Shown here: piece by piece, positions 35,467 to 43,734 of the stretch
Position numbering within the stretch: the first letter of the stretch is position 1
How the letters are laid out: each line of letters begins with the position of its first letter
Assembly: GCF_023015765.1 (NCBI RefSeq)
Contig: NZ_JALKAL010000010.1
Coordinates: 62,001-126,000, forward strand
From: Ornithinimicrobium sp. F0845
Lineage (GTDB): Bacteria; Actinomycetota; Actinomycetes; Actinomycetales; Dermatophilaceae
DNA length: 64,000 nt
Direction: 5' to 3'
Program-made: the position numbers and the translations under genes
The notes under the pieces: model-generated
What the model was told of the DNA's origin: nothing
The model's database searches: none
What the model saw: only the letters and a program-made list of their open reading frames with translations

Positions 35467-36107
35467 ACTGCCGATCGCAGGGTGTGCCAGGGGATCCCGA
35501 GGTCGCCGAGCAGCGTCCGCAGGACGGGCAGGGACAGACCGACGACCGTGTGGAAGTCGCCCTCGATCCCGGTCACGTAGGGCCCGCCGAGGCCGTCGAC
35601 GGTGAACGCCCCGGCCACCCGCAGCGGCTCCCCGGTGGCGACATAGTCCTCGATCTCGGCATCGCTCAGGTCGGCGAAGTGCACGAGTGTGGAGGACGTG
35701 GCGCCGACCGTGCCGCCGGTCCCGCCCTCGTCGGCCTCGCGCAGGTCGATGAGCCAGTGGCCGGTGTGCAGTATGCCGGAGCGCCCCCGCATCCTGCGCC
35801 AGCGGCTGACCGCCTCGGCCGGGTCGGCGGGCTTGCCGTGGACCTCACCGTCCAGCTCCAGGACCGAATCGCACCCGAGCACCAGGTCGGTGTCGAGGTC
35901 GCCGGCGGCGACGTCCTCGCACTTCGCCCGGGCGAGGAGCAGCGCGATGTCGGACGGCTCCAGGGCACCGTCGGCCGCCGTCTCCGCCGCGGCCTGGACC
36001 GCGGTCTCGTCGACCGTGGAGATGACGACGACCGGCTCGACGCCCGCCGATCGCAGGGTGGACAGTCGGGCCGGGGAGGCGGAGGCGAGGACGAGTCGGG
36101 TCGGCAC
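35463..36107 (-). CDS. Maf-family nucleotide pyrophosphatase
   Basis: 214 aa from GTG at 36105-36107. Hydrolyses non-canonical nucleoside triphosphates (dTTP/UTP or m7GTP types). Motifs: LVLASASPARLSTLRSAGV at the N-terminus, VDET, ALLLARAKCEDVA (with K in the A-K pair), VLGCDSVLELDG, GKPADPAEA and a central WRRMRGRSGILHTGHW, then the YVTGIEGDFHTVVGL end. TACCGT (complement at 36115-36120) is seven bases upstream, so it is leaderless. In M. tuberculosis maf lies beside accE/accD, but here 16 kb of other genes intervene. Confidence 0.9.
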   Translation of the reverse strand: MPTRLVLASASPARLSTLRSAGVEPVVVISTVDETAVQAAAETAADGALEPSDIALLLARAKCEDVAAGDLDTDLVLGCDSVLELDGEVHGKPADPAEAVSRWRRMRGRSGILHTGHWLIDLREADEGGTGGTVGATSSTLVHFADLSDAEIEDYVATGEPLRVAGAFTVDGLGGPYVTGIEGDFHTVVGLSLPVLRTLLGDLGIPWHTLRSAV

Positions 36108-36130
36108 GGGACCTACGGTAACCGTCGGCG

Positions 36131-36710
36131 ATGACGGTCAACGGCCGCGGCGTGGCCCGCCACGACGACAGGTTCGACCGAGCGAGAGACGCTCATCGAG
36201 ATCTATGACGACCAGCGACACAATCTCCTGATCGCGATGAACGGGTTGACCGAGGAGCAGGCACGCACCCGCAGCACGGCGAGCCAGTTGACGCTGGGCG
36301 GGCTGCTCAAGCACGTCACGCTCAACGAACGCGGCTGGATCGACACCATCACCCGGGCGGACCCCGACGCGGAGTTCGACATGGAGGCCGTCGCCCACGC
36401 CTACGAGCTGACCGCCGATGAGACCTTCGCGCAGTGGTTGGAGGAGTTCGCGGCGCAGGCCGAGCGGACCAACAGCTTCATCCGGGAGGTGCCCGACCTG
36501 GACGCGATGATCCCGCTGCCCCGTGCCCCCTGGGACCCCCAGCCCGGCCACCAGAGCGTGCGGCGGATCCTGCTGCACATGTTCCGCGAGACGGCCCACC
36601 ACAGCGGGCACGCGGACATCATCCGGGAGGAGCTGGACGGCGAGAACACGACGATGACGATGGCGCGCGACGCGGGGATGACCTTCGAGGAGGAGGTCCC
36701 TCAGGAGTGA
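36131..36710 (+). CDS. DinB/DUF664-family protein with probable N-terminal frameshift
   Basis: The DinB helical bundle reads RETLIEIYDDQRHNLLIAMNGLTEEQARTR, LTLGGLLKHVTLNERGWID and HMFRETAHHSGHADIIREELDG, including the metal-binding His near each block. The first ATG in this frame (36237) would cut off the first helix. The upstream part (AWPATTTGSTERETLI) has no ATG, GTG or TTG in frame. ATG 36131 lies in another frame and would join smoothly if one G in CGCGGCG near 36146-36152 were absent. So either a one-base insertion or a sequence error is likely; otherwise a 157-aa shortened protein starts at 36237. The end overlaps the convergent gene by 10 bp. Confidence 0.6.
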
Positions 36711-37609
36711 TCCGCCCGGGCCAGTGACTCCTCCACGGGCGGGCCGCCGTCCGGGTCGAACCTGTGCACGCGGTCGCCGGGGTGCAGCCGGGGGTCGGAC
36801 AGGAACCAGCACCGCAGTGCCTCCTCCGCCACCGAGTTCCCCGCGTCCGCCGCCACCACCTGGGCAGCGACCCGGTCGGTGAGGGTCACCAGGTCCTCGG
36901 GGACGTCCCGTCCAGGGGGTGCCATCGCTCCCCACGCATCCCACAGGAGCAGCTCCTCCCCGAAGCGGTGGGCGAGGTCGCGCAGCACATACTGCTGGAT
37001 CATCGTGGGCCCACCCTCAGGATGACCGGGTGCGACGCCGTACTGCTGGGGGTCGATCTGCCCCGCACGCCAGGAACGCCACACCTCGGCAGCGGTCGGG
37101 AATGGCGAGTCTGGCCCCGTCGGCATGTCCATCGGCGTGTCCAGCCCGCCCTGCGGGCCGCTGAGCTCGGGGTCGAAACGCACCCACCGGCCGTCGGGAC
37201 CATCGAGCCGCGCCTCGACGACGACGTGGTCGTGGTGGAAACCGGGGTTGAGGTAGCCGGCGAAGCCCAGGCGGCCCCGCGCCGCGATGCCGTGCTGGCG
37301 CAGGACCGCGCAGGCGAACAGGGTGTGGTCCCGGCAGCAGCCCTGGACCCGCTCCTCGGGTGCGCGTGCCACGTCCAGGGCGGCGGAGCCGTGGCGCTGC
37401 TGGTCCCGCTCGAGGGACCGGACGAGCCATCGGGCGTGGATGTCGTCACGGGTGTGTGGAGGGGTGGCCACCGCGTCGTCGCGGTAGTGCACGATGACGT
37501 TGCGGGCCACCGCGGACAGCACCGCCGGGTCTGGCTCGACCGCCGTCAGGAGGTCGGCCCACGGGCCGGGGTCGCTGTACGCCGTGTGCCGGTCGAGTCG
37601 GAGGGCCAT
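36701..37609 (-). CDS. Transglutaminase-like cysteine protease fold protein
   Basis: 302 aa. The catalytic triad of the transglutaminase-like superfamily is visible: Cys in VQGCCRDHTLFACAVLRQHGI (near 96), His in PGFHHDHVVVEARL (near 128) and Asp in VRFDPELSG (near 147). The N-terminal residues LTAVEPDPAVLSAVARNVIVHY and the C-terminal region, with repeated Trp and Asp, do not suggest a narrower family. No signal peptide. It may act in peptide or amide turnover. Convergent with the DinB gene. Confidence 0.78.
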   Translation of the reverse strand: MALRLDRHTAYSDPGPWADLLTAVEPDPAVLSAVARNVIVHYRDDAVATPPHTRDDIHARWLVRSLERDQQRHGSAALDVARAPEERVQGCCRDHTLFACAVLRQHGIAARGRLGFAGYLNPGFHHDHVVVEARLDGPDGRWVRFDPELSGPQGGLDTPMDMPTGPDSPFPTAAEVWRSWRAGQIDPQQYGVAPGHPEGGPTMIQQYVLRDLAHRFGEELLLWDAWGAMAPPGRDVPEDLVTLTDRVAAQVVAADAGNSVAEEALRCWFLSDPRLHPGDRVHRFDPDGGPPVEESLARADHS

Positions 37610-37767
37610 GCGTCGAGGGTCCGCTGCGCGAGGGATGGCGTCAACCGGTTATGGCCGCAGGGCGCCGTGGCCAGCCGCTCTCTCACGGTGGCGTGCGCGG
37701 GGTAGTGTCATCGACCGGCACCGGCGGGGAACGGCGTGCCCGGGGATCGAGCGGAGGAGCGGACATC

Positions 37768-38568
37768 GTGTGGAGCTGGCAGATCAAGGCGCACCAGACG
37801 TGGATCGCCATGATCGTCATCGGGGTGATCTTCACCCTGGGCGGTCTCGGGGTCCTGGTGGGGGCGTTGCTCGTCGACGACACCTTCGTGCGCTGGGTGC
37901 TGATCGTGGTCGGCGTGCTGGTCCTCGTCGTGGGCGTCGCTCCCTTGGCGTATGCCCCGCGAGCCAGGCGCGAGACCGGGCGCAAGGTCGCCGCCGACCT
38001 GGTGCGTGCTGAGCCGAAACCGGGTGCCGACACCCTCGGCAGGCCCTGGCCGGTTCCCGTGCTGGCCGGCGCGCTGGCCCACGAGCTGCAGGGCACGCCC
38101 TACGTCGTCGAGCACAACGACCGGCTGATCCGGGTGACGTGGGACCTGGGCGACAGGTCCTGGTGGGTCCTCGCCCAGCGCAACGGGACCCGCCGGGCCT
38201 TCGAGACCCGGCTGGTGCTTGCCGGCCCCGGCAAGGTCACCCGTACGGACCACTGGCACTCTCTGGACTGGCAGGCAGGCGTGCCGGTGCTCGGTTCGGT
38301 GCGGTCACAGACCTCGGGTGGGCGCGTGTGGCGCTACGAGAAGCGCATCGAGCTCGGCACCGACCGGGACGGCCTGACCAGGGCGGTGGAGTACACCTTC
38401 AGCACCGAGGATCTGGATCGTCCCCTGGCGGCCGTGCTCCAGCGCGCCGGCTGGGACAAGCCGGCCTGGGGTGCTGAGGCCAAGGGCGCGCTGATCGTCG
38501 CCGGGATCGGCGCCTCGTCGGTCGTGCTGGTGCCGCTGGGATTCCTGCTCAACCACTGGCTGGGCTGA
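37768..38568 (+). CDS. Membrane protein of unknown function
   Basis: 266 aa from GTG 37768, which has GGAGGAG eight bases upstream; the frame is open to 37651 but with an unlikely Arg/Gly leader. Two N-terminal helices (WIAMIVIGVIFTLGGLGVLVGALL and VRWVLIVVGVLVLVVGVAPLAY) are followed by about 150 residues of beta-rich soluble domain (LIRVTWDLGDRSWWVLAQ, VWRYEKRIELG). One C-terminal helix (ALIVAGIGASSVVLVPLGFLLNHW) ends the protein. No family recognised. Convergent with the DUF885 gene. Confidence 0.65.
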   Translation: MWSWQIKAHQTWIAMIVIGVIFTLGGLGVLVGALLVDDTFVRWVLIVVGVLVLVVGVAPLAYAPRARRETGRKVAADLVRAEPKPGADTLGRPWPVPVLAGALAHELQGTPYVVEHNDRLIRVTWDLGDRSWWVLAQRNGTRRAFETRLVLAGPGKVTRTDHWHSLDWQAGVPVLGSVRSQTSGGRVWRYEKRIELGTDRDGLTRAVEYTFSTEDLDRPLAAVLQRAGWDKPAWGAEAKGALIVAGIGASSVVLVPLGFLLNHWLG

Positions 38569-38587
38569 GCCGGACTGACCGCTAGCC

Positions 38588-38660
38588 GGAGCCATGCGAC
38601 CGGATGGGCGCGCTGCGACGTCATGGCACTCGCCTGGCGCACATCTGGTCGCACGGCTCC
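38588..38660. repeat. Long imperfect hairpin between convergent genes
   Basis: The 19-nt arms 38588-38606 and 38642-38660 are complementary except for two positions; the loop is 35 nt. The arms contain CCATGCGACC and GGTCGCACGG, resembling the GGCCATGCGAC unit at 1.4-1.6 kb. It sits just after the + gene's stop and just before the end of the - gene, so it may stop transcription from both. Confidence 0.5.
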
Positions 38661-38671
38661 TCGGTGCCCGC

Positions 38672-40357
38672 TCAGAGCTCGCCGAGCACCGCCTGGCGGA
38701 GCGTGTCCAGGCCGACGCCCCCGATGTCGAGCGCGCGCCGGTGGAAGGCCTTGAGGTCGAAGGCCTCGCCCTCGGCCTCGCGCACCTGGTCGCGCAGCTG
38801 CAGCCACAGGCGCTCGCCGATCTTGTAGGCCGGCGCCTGGCCCGGCCAGCCGAGATAGCGGTCCAGCTCGAACCGCGCGAACCCCTCCTCCATGTTGGTG
38901 TGGTTGTTGAGGAACTCCCACGCCTTGTCGTAGGTCCAGTCGCCGCCCCCGACCTCCAACGGCGCCTCGAAGCCGCAGTGGATGCCGATGTCGAGCACCA
39001 CCCGGGTGGCGCGCAGCGCCTGGCCGTCCAGCAGCCCCATCCGGTTGCCCGGGTCGTCCATGTAGCCCAGGTCGGCCATCAGCCACTCGGCATACAGCGC
39101 CCAGCCCTCGCCGTGACCGGAGGTCCAGGAGGCCATCCGGCGCCACCGGTTGAGCAGTTCGCCGCGATAGACCGTCTGCCCGATCTGCAGGTGGTGGCCC
39201 GGGACGCCCTCGTGATAGACGGTCGTCAGCTCGCGCCAGGTGGTGAACTCAGTGACGCCCTTGGGGACCGACCACCACATGCGACCGGGGCGGGAGAAGT
39301 CCTCGCTCGGCCCGGTGTAGTAGACGCCGCCGGTCTGGCTCGGCGCGATCATGCACTCGATGCGGCGCACCGGCTCGGGGATGTCGAAGTGGCTGTCGGC
39401 CAGGTCGCGGACCACCTCGTCGGCCTTCTCCTGCATCCACTCGCGCAGCGCGTCGGTGCCGTTGAGCTGATAGGCGGGGTCGGCGTCCAGGACCTCGATG
39501 GCCTCCTTCACCGTGGATCCGGCCCGGATGGCCTGCGCGGTCTCCAGCATCAGGGCATCGATCCGCGCGACCTCCTCCAGGCCCCAGGCATAGGTCTCCG
39601 CCAGGTCGATCTCCGCCCCCAGGAACTGTCGCGAGGCCAGGCGATACCGCTCGACCCCCGAAGCGTCGGACTCCGGCGCCTGCGGCAGGATCTCCTCGGT
39701 CAGGTAGCGACCGAGGGTGCCGAAGGCCGCCTTGGCCTCCTCGACGGCGGCCGCCAGGTCACGGCGCACCTCCTCGGGCTGCTCCTGCGCCTCGGTCAGC
39801 AGCGCCCAGTAGGTGGAGGCGTCGCCCGCCTGGTCGGCGCACTGCTCGGCGACCTTCTCCACCTGCCGGCGAGGGGAGACCGACCCGCGCTCGGCCGAGT
39901 AGGCCAGCGCACCGGCATACTGCTGCAGCGCCGGACCCACCGCCCTGAGGCGACGGGTGATGGTGCCCCAGTCCTCCGCGCTCTCCTTGGTCATGATGTC
40001 GAAGATGTCGCGGACCGACTGCACCGGGCAGGCGATCACGTTGAGCTCCACCGGGTCCCGGCCGTCCAGGGTGCGCTGCAGCCCCTCGATCTCCAGCGAC
40101 AGCCGCTCGCGCATCGCCGCCACGGTGACCTTGTCGACATCGTCGGCCGGGGTCGCCCCGTCCAGCTCGGCCAGGGTCTGCTGATCCAGCGCGAGGTAGG
40201 CCCGGTATCCCTCCACCGAGAGGTCGTCGAGCTCGTCCTCACGCCCGGGCACGCCCAGGTAGGTGGCGGTCATCGGGCTCAGGTCGACCGTCGCCTGCAG
40301 GTGCGCCTCGGCGATGCGGTCGATGTCGGTCTGGGGACGGCTCGTGGTCTCAGTCAC
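38672..40357 (-). CDS. DUF885-family protein (putative metallopeptidase-like)
   Basis: 561 aa from GTG at 40355-40357. The frame extends much further upstream but only as a shadow of other genes. The conserved centre has the zinc-protease-like HEGVPGHHLQIGQTVYRG near 405 and ASWTSGHGEGWALYAEWLM. It also has IAPSQTGGVYYTGPSEDFSRPG and the C-terminal FLNNHTNMEEGFARFELDRYLGWPGQA. DUF885 proteins are thought to be peptidases of unknown substrate. TAGCGT (complement of 40365-40370) is seven bases upstream, so it is leaderless. A fragment of a second copy of this gene lies at 44.98-45.06 kb. Confidence 0.85.
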   Translation of the reverse strand: MTETTSRPQTDIDRIAEAHLQATVDLSPMTATYLGVPGREDELDDLSVEGYRAYLALDQQTLAELDGATPADDVDKVTVAAMRERLSLEIEGLQRTLDGRDPVELNVIACPVQSVRDIFDIMTKESAEDWGTITRRLRAVGPALQQYAGALAYSAERGSVSPRRQVEKVAEQCADQAGDASTYWALLTEAQEQPEEVRRDLAAAVEEAKAAFGTLGRYLTEEILPQAPESDASGVERYRLASRQFLGAEIDLAETYAWGLEEVARIDALMLETAQAIRAGSTVKEAIEVLDADPAYQLNGTDALREWMQEKADEVVRDLADSHFDIPEPVRRIECMIAPSQTGGVYYTGPSEDFSRPGRMWWSVPKGVTEFTTWRELTTVYHEGVPGHHLQIGQTVYRGELLNRWRRMASWTSGHGEGWALYAEWLMADLGYMDDPGNRMGLLDGQALRATRVVLDIGIHCGFEAPLEVGGGDWTYDKAWEFLNNHTNMEEGFARFELDRYLGWPGQAPAYKIGERLWLQLRDQVREAEGEAFDLKAFHRRALDIGGVGLDTLRQAVLGEL

Positions 40358-40417
40358 GGAGGCGACGCTATCCCAGCAGGCGGCCGGAGTGACACCGACT
40401 TTGGCTACCTTGGGGCC

Positions 40418-40843
40418 ATGGCTCTCACCGACGCGCACCGCGAGTTCCTGTCCGCCCACGGCCTGGCGAGCCTGGCCACCATCAAGCGGGACGGACGCCC
40501 GCAGCTGTCCCAGGTCGGCTACCACTTCGACCCCGCCACCGACACCTTCCGCGTCTCGATCACGGGCACCCGGGCCAAGTTCACGAACCTGCGGCGCGAC
40601 CCGCGGGCGACGTTCCTGGTGGCGGGCGGTCGCTGGGAGTACGTCGTGGTCGACGGCGACGCCACCCTCGGCGAGATCACCACCGACCCGCACGACGCCG
40701 CCGGCGACGCCCTCGTCGACCTCTACCGCACCCAGGCGGGGGAGCACCCGGACTGGGAGGAGTACCGCGCGGCGATGGTGGCCGAGCAGCGCCTGGTGCT
40801 GACGGTGACGGCCACGCACGCCTACGGCATACTCCCCTCCTGA
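40418..40843 (+). CDS. PPOX-class F420-dependent oxidoreductase-like protein
   Basis: 141 aa split-barrel flavin/F420 protein. FLSAHGLASLATIKRDGRPQLSQVGYHFD is the family start, followed by VSITGTRAKFTNLRRDPRATFLVAG and the C-terminal RLVLTVTATHAYGILP. Such proteins reduce small substrates with F420H2 or protect against them. ATG 40418 is preceded by TACCTT (40406-40411) with a six-base gap, so it is leaderless. It is divergent from DUF885; the two starts are 61 bp apart. Confidence 0.85.
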   Translation: MALTDAHREFLSAHGLASLATIKRDGRPQLSQVGYHFDPATDTFRVSITGTRAKFTNLRRDPRATFLVAGGRWEYVVVDGDATLGEITTDPHDAAGDALVDLYRTQAGEHPDWEEYRAAMVAEQRLVLTVTATHAYGILPS

Positions 40844-40873
40844 TCCGCCGACCCGGCCCCGTACCGTAGGCGC

Positions 40874-41575
40874 ATGCCTCACCCCGCCCGCGTCCTGTCC
40901 GTGAACGTCGGGAAGGCGGTGCCCACCGACCACACGAGCGCCCCCACCGGCACCACCGGGATCGACAAGTATGCCGTGAGCTCGCTGAGCGTGCGCGCGC
41001 CCGGCCCGAAGGTCGGCGGCCTGGGCAGTGGGGTGGTGGGGGACCACGTCGGTGACCAGCGCTTCCACGGTGGGGACAACAAGGCGGTCTACCTGTTCGC
41101 CCGCGAGGAACTCGACTGGTGGGAGACCGAGCTGGACCGGCCGCTGCGCTCGGGAATCTTCGGCGAGAACCTCACCACCACCGGTCTCGCCGTCGATGAC
41201 CTCGTCGTGGGCTCGCTGATCGCGGTCGGCGGCCCTGAGGCACCCGGCGTGGTGCTGCGGGTGGCTGGACCGAGGATCCCGTGCCGCACCTTCGCCGGGC
41301 ACCTGGGGGAGCGGCAGTGGATCAAGCGGTTCTCCCACCGCGGGCTGACGGGTGCATACTGCGCGGTGGCCGCACCGGGGGCGATCCGCGCCGACGACGC
41401 GCTGACCGTCCACGACGTCCCGGCGCATGGGCTGACCGTGCCGCAGATGTTCCGGGCGCTCACCGGTGACCTGGAGCTGGTCGAGCGGGTGCTCGCCTCC
41501 GGCGTGCTCGCCGGGGAGGAGTTCGCGCAGCTGGCCGAGTCCTTCGAGCGCCGCACCGGCCGCGCGCCGGCCTGA
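40874..41575 (+). CDS. MOSC-domain protein
   Basis: 233 aa. VLSVNVGKAV at the start, then VGGLGSGVVGDHVGDQRFHGGDNKAVYLFAREELDWW and FGENLTTTGLAVDDLVVGSLIAVGG. The GPRIPCRTFAGHL element, with the conserved Cys, holds the molybdenum-cofactor or sulfur site of the YiiM-like MOSC group. Probable role: sulfur or molybdopterin transfer for reduction of N-hydroxylated bases. TACCGT (40862-40867) lies six bases before ATG. It is 30 bp after the F420 gene, with its own promoter. Confidence 0.85.
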   Translation: MPHPARVLSVNVGKAVPTDHTSAPTGTTGIDKYAVSSLSVRAPGPKVGGLGSGVVGDHVGDQRFHGGDNKAVYLFAREELDWWETELDRPLRSGIFGENLTTTGLAVDDLVVGSLIAVGGPEAPGVVLRVAGPRIPCRTFAGHLGERQWIKRFSHRGLTGAYCAVAAPGAIRADDALTVHDVPAHGLTVPQMFRALTGDLELVERVLASGVLAGEEFAQLAESFERRTGRAPA

Positions 41576-41609
41576 CCTAGCTGACCGGTCGGCCGCGCGT
41601 GCCGCGGAC

Positions 41610-42008
41610 CTATGCGCGCAGGATTTTGCCCATCGCCTTGCCCTTGGCCAGCTCGTCGACCAGCTTGTCGAGATACCGGATCTTCTGCAGCAGCGGGTCC
41701 TGGATGTCCTCGACCCGGATCCCGCACACGACCCCCGAGATCAGGGAGGCGTTGGGGTTCATGGTCACGTGGTCGAAGAGGTCCTCCAACGAGGTCTCCG
41801 CGTCAAGGTGCCCTCGGAGCTCGGTCTCGTCCAGGCCGGTGAGCCAGCCGATGACCTCGTCCAGCTCGCCGCGGGTCCGGCCCTTCCGCTCGACCTTGGT
41901 CACGTAGTGGGGGTACACCGACGCGAGTGGCATCCTGGCGAGCCGGGCATTGTTCGCGGCCCGCCGGGCCGCGGTCTTCTCAGCATCGCCCTTCGGTGCG
42001 GGAGTCAT
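41610..42008 (-). CDS. DUF2200 family protein
   Basis: 132 aa. The sequence RMPLASVYPHYVTKVERKGRTRGELDEVIGWLTGL continues through SLEDLFDHVTMNPNASLISGVVCGIRVEDIQDPLLQKIRYLDKLVDELAKGK and matches the DUF2200 pattern across its whole length. No known function. It ends close to the convergent MOSC gene (34 bp) and is divergent from the flavoprotein gene; it could be co-regulated with neither. Confidence 0.85.
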   Translation of the reverse strand: MTPAPKGDAEKTAARRAANNARLARMPLASVYPHYVTKVERKGRTRGELDEVIGWLTGLDETELRGHLDAETSLEDLFDHVTMNPNASLISGVVCGIRVEDIQDPLLQKIRYLDKLVDELAKGKAMGKILRA

Positions 42009-42095
42009 GGAGCCAGTCTCTCAGGCACCACACTCCGGTGGGGCGGTGCCCACCACGCGGTGCCCGGTGTGGACCGCTGTGGGAGGGTCGACCCC

Positions 42096-43475
42096 ATGAC
42101 GCACCGGATCGTGGTGATCGGCGCCGACGCCGCCGGGATGTCCGCGGCGCACCAGGCGCTGCGGGCCGCGCGCCGGGTCGGTCGGGAGATCTCGGTCCTC
42201 GCCTTCGAGGCGACGTCGCACACCTCCTACAGCGCGTGCGGCCTGCCCTACTGGGTGGCTGGCCACGTCGACTCCCCGGAGGACCTGGTCGCCCGGACCG
42301 TCGAGGAGCATCGCGCGGCCGGCATCGAGCTGCGGATGGGCACCCGGGTCACCGCGGTCGACCTGGAGGCTCGGACCGTGACGGCAGAGGGTCCCGCCGG
42401 TGTCGAGGAGTTCGGCTACGACGACGTCGTCATCGCCACCGGCGCCGCACCGGTCGTGCCGGACTGGGCCCGGGGCGAGGACTCCGCCCCGATAGTCGGG
42501 TCGGGTGCCGTGACGACGCTCGACGAGGGCAGGGAGTGGGTGGAGCGGCTCAAGACCCGGGGCGACGTGCTCGTCGCCGGCGGCGGCTACATCGGCCTGG
42601 AGATGGTCGAGGCGGCGCTGGCGCGCGGGCACCGGTGCACCCTCCTGACGCGCGGCAGGTTCATGCACAGCCTCGACCCCGAGATGGGCCGGCGGGTCGT
42701 GGACGCGATGCGCAGGGCAGGGGTTGACGTCCGCGAGGACGCTGAGGTGATCGGGCTGGACGTCGAGGCCGGTCGCGTCGCCGGAGCACGGACCGCGGAC
42801 GGCCAGCGAGTTCCGGCCGACCTGGTCGTGCTCGCACTCGGCCTGTCGCCCCGCACCGAGATGGTGGCCGACCAACTGCCCCTCGGCCAGCACCGCGGGC
42901 TCTTGCCCGACGCCCGGGGTCGGGCAGACGCAGACCGCAGCGTATGGGCCGCCGGTGACTGCTGCGAGGTGCGGCACCGGCTGTTGGGCGAGCCGCGCTT
43001 CCTGCCGCTGGGCACGCACGCCAACAAGCTGGGTCGCGCGCTCGGGGACAACCTCGGGGACCCCGCCAGCCAGCTCACATTTGACGGCGCCCTCGGCACG
43101 TCGATCACCCGATTCGTCGGGGGCGAGGAGTACCTCGAGATCGCGATGACCGGTCTCACCGAGGAGGTCGCGGTCGAGGCCGGGCTGGACGTCCTCGCCT
43201 CGACCCTCGAGGGGACCACAGCCTCGGGCTACATGCCGGAGGCCGAGCCGATCGCGATCCGGGTCGTCGCCGAGCGCGGCACCCGCCGGTTGCTCGGGGT
43301 CCAGATCGTCGGCGGGCACGGGGCGGGCAAGCGCGTCGACGCTGCTGCCGCGGTGCTCTGGTCGGGCGGGACGGTCGACGACCTGGCGTGGATGGACCTG
43401 GCCTACGCGCCGCCGTTCGCCACGTCCTGGGAGGTGCTCTCGGTCGCCGCCCGGCGCGTCGCCGAGCGTCTCTGA
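42096..43475 (+). CDS. Pyridine nucleotide-disulfide oxidoreductase, CoA-disulfide-reductase-like
   Basis: 459 aa. FAD motif IVVIGADAAGMSAAHQAL, single active Cys48 in TSYSACGLPYWVAG, NAD motif VLVAGGGYIGLEMVEAALARG near 155, second FAD site SVWAAGDCCEVRHRLLG and a C-terminal domain with QIVGGHGAGKRVDAAAAVLWSGG. The single Cys, rather than a CXXXXC pair, is typical of CoA-disulfide reductase/persulfide-reductase (CoADR/Nsr) enzymes. ATG has GGGAGGG 7 bases upstream. It stands alone; likely role in thiol redox balance. Confidence 0.85.
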   Translation: MTHRIVVIGADAAGMSAAHQALRAARRVGREISVLAFEATSHTSYSACGLPYWVAGHVDSPEDLVARTVEEHRAAGIELRMGTRVTAVDLEARTVTAEGPAGVEEFGYDDVVIATGAAPVVPDWARGEDSAPIVGSGAVTTLDEGREWVERLKTRGDVLVAGGGYIGLEMVEAALARGHRCTLLTRGRFMHSLDPEMGRRVVDAMRRAGVDVREDAEVIGLDVEAGRVAGARTADGQRVPADLVVLALGLSPRTEMVADQLPLGQHRGLLPDARGRADADRSVWAAGDCCEVRHRLLGEPRFLPLGTHANKLGRALGDNLGDPASQLTFDGALGTSITRFVGGEEYLEIAMTGLTEEVAVEAGLDVLASTLEGTTASGYMPEAEPIAIRVVAERGTRRLLGVQIVGGHGAGKRVDAAAAVLWSGGTVDDLAWMDLAYAPPFATSWEVLSVAARRVAERL

Positions 43476-43522
43476 CCTGGCCAGGTGGTCGCGGAGTCGG
43501 CACGGCACCTCCCGCAAACCGG

Positions 43523-43551
43523 TTGTCGAGCACCGGGTTGGCCCGTATCCT
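43523..43551 (+). promoter_or_regulatory. Promoter of the MFS-gene leader
   Basis: TTGTCG (43523-43528), a 17-bp spacer, then TATCCT (43546-43551), a close match to the vegetative consensus. The leader-peptide ATG lies seven bases after the -10, so the transcript should begin at or near that ATG. Confidence 0.7.
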
Positions 43552-43558
43552 CCACGCC

Positions 43559-43576
43559 ATGCACATCACGTTCTGA
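43559..43576 (+). CDS. Five-codon leader peptide MHITF
   Basis: ATG CAC ATC ACG TTC TGA starts seven bases after the -10 element, so it is probably translated as a leaderless mini-ORF. It stands 158 bp before the exporter start. Very short leader peptides before resistance or exporter genes often let a stalled ribosome remodel the mRNA. No direct proof that it is translated. Confidence 0.55.
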   Translation: MHITF

Positions 43577-43615
43577 GCAGGTCGGTGCTCCCCGATCGTG
43601 TGGTCGCTCTCGCGC

Positions 43616-43728
43616 GGGCGGCCACGTGGGCACCGGTCATGACGACGGCACACCACAGAGGTGTCGAGCCGTCGCGTCGCGAAGCCCTTCGCCGATGACC
43701 GCGGCCGACGGCCGCCCTGCACAAAGGA
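43616..43728 (+). promoter_or_regulatory. Possible attenuator: two exclusive hairpins and the exporter ribosome site
   Basis: GGCCGC (43710-43715) can pair with GCGGCC just upstream (43701-43706, loop GAC). Alternatively GGCCGCCC (43710-43717) can pair with GGGCGGCC (43616-43623). Only one can form. The first hairpin ends eight bases before AAAGGA (43723-43728), the ribosome site of the GTG start at 43735. A stalled ribosome on MHITF could shift the balance, although the leader stop (43576) is about 40 nt from the first arm. Confidence 0.4.
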
Positions 43729-43734
43729 CTCCAC

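Noticed and set aside
40358-41428. Upstream extension of the DUF885 frame
   Set aside because: It would run antisense through the PPOX and MOSC genes; a leaderless GTG start at 40357 fits better.
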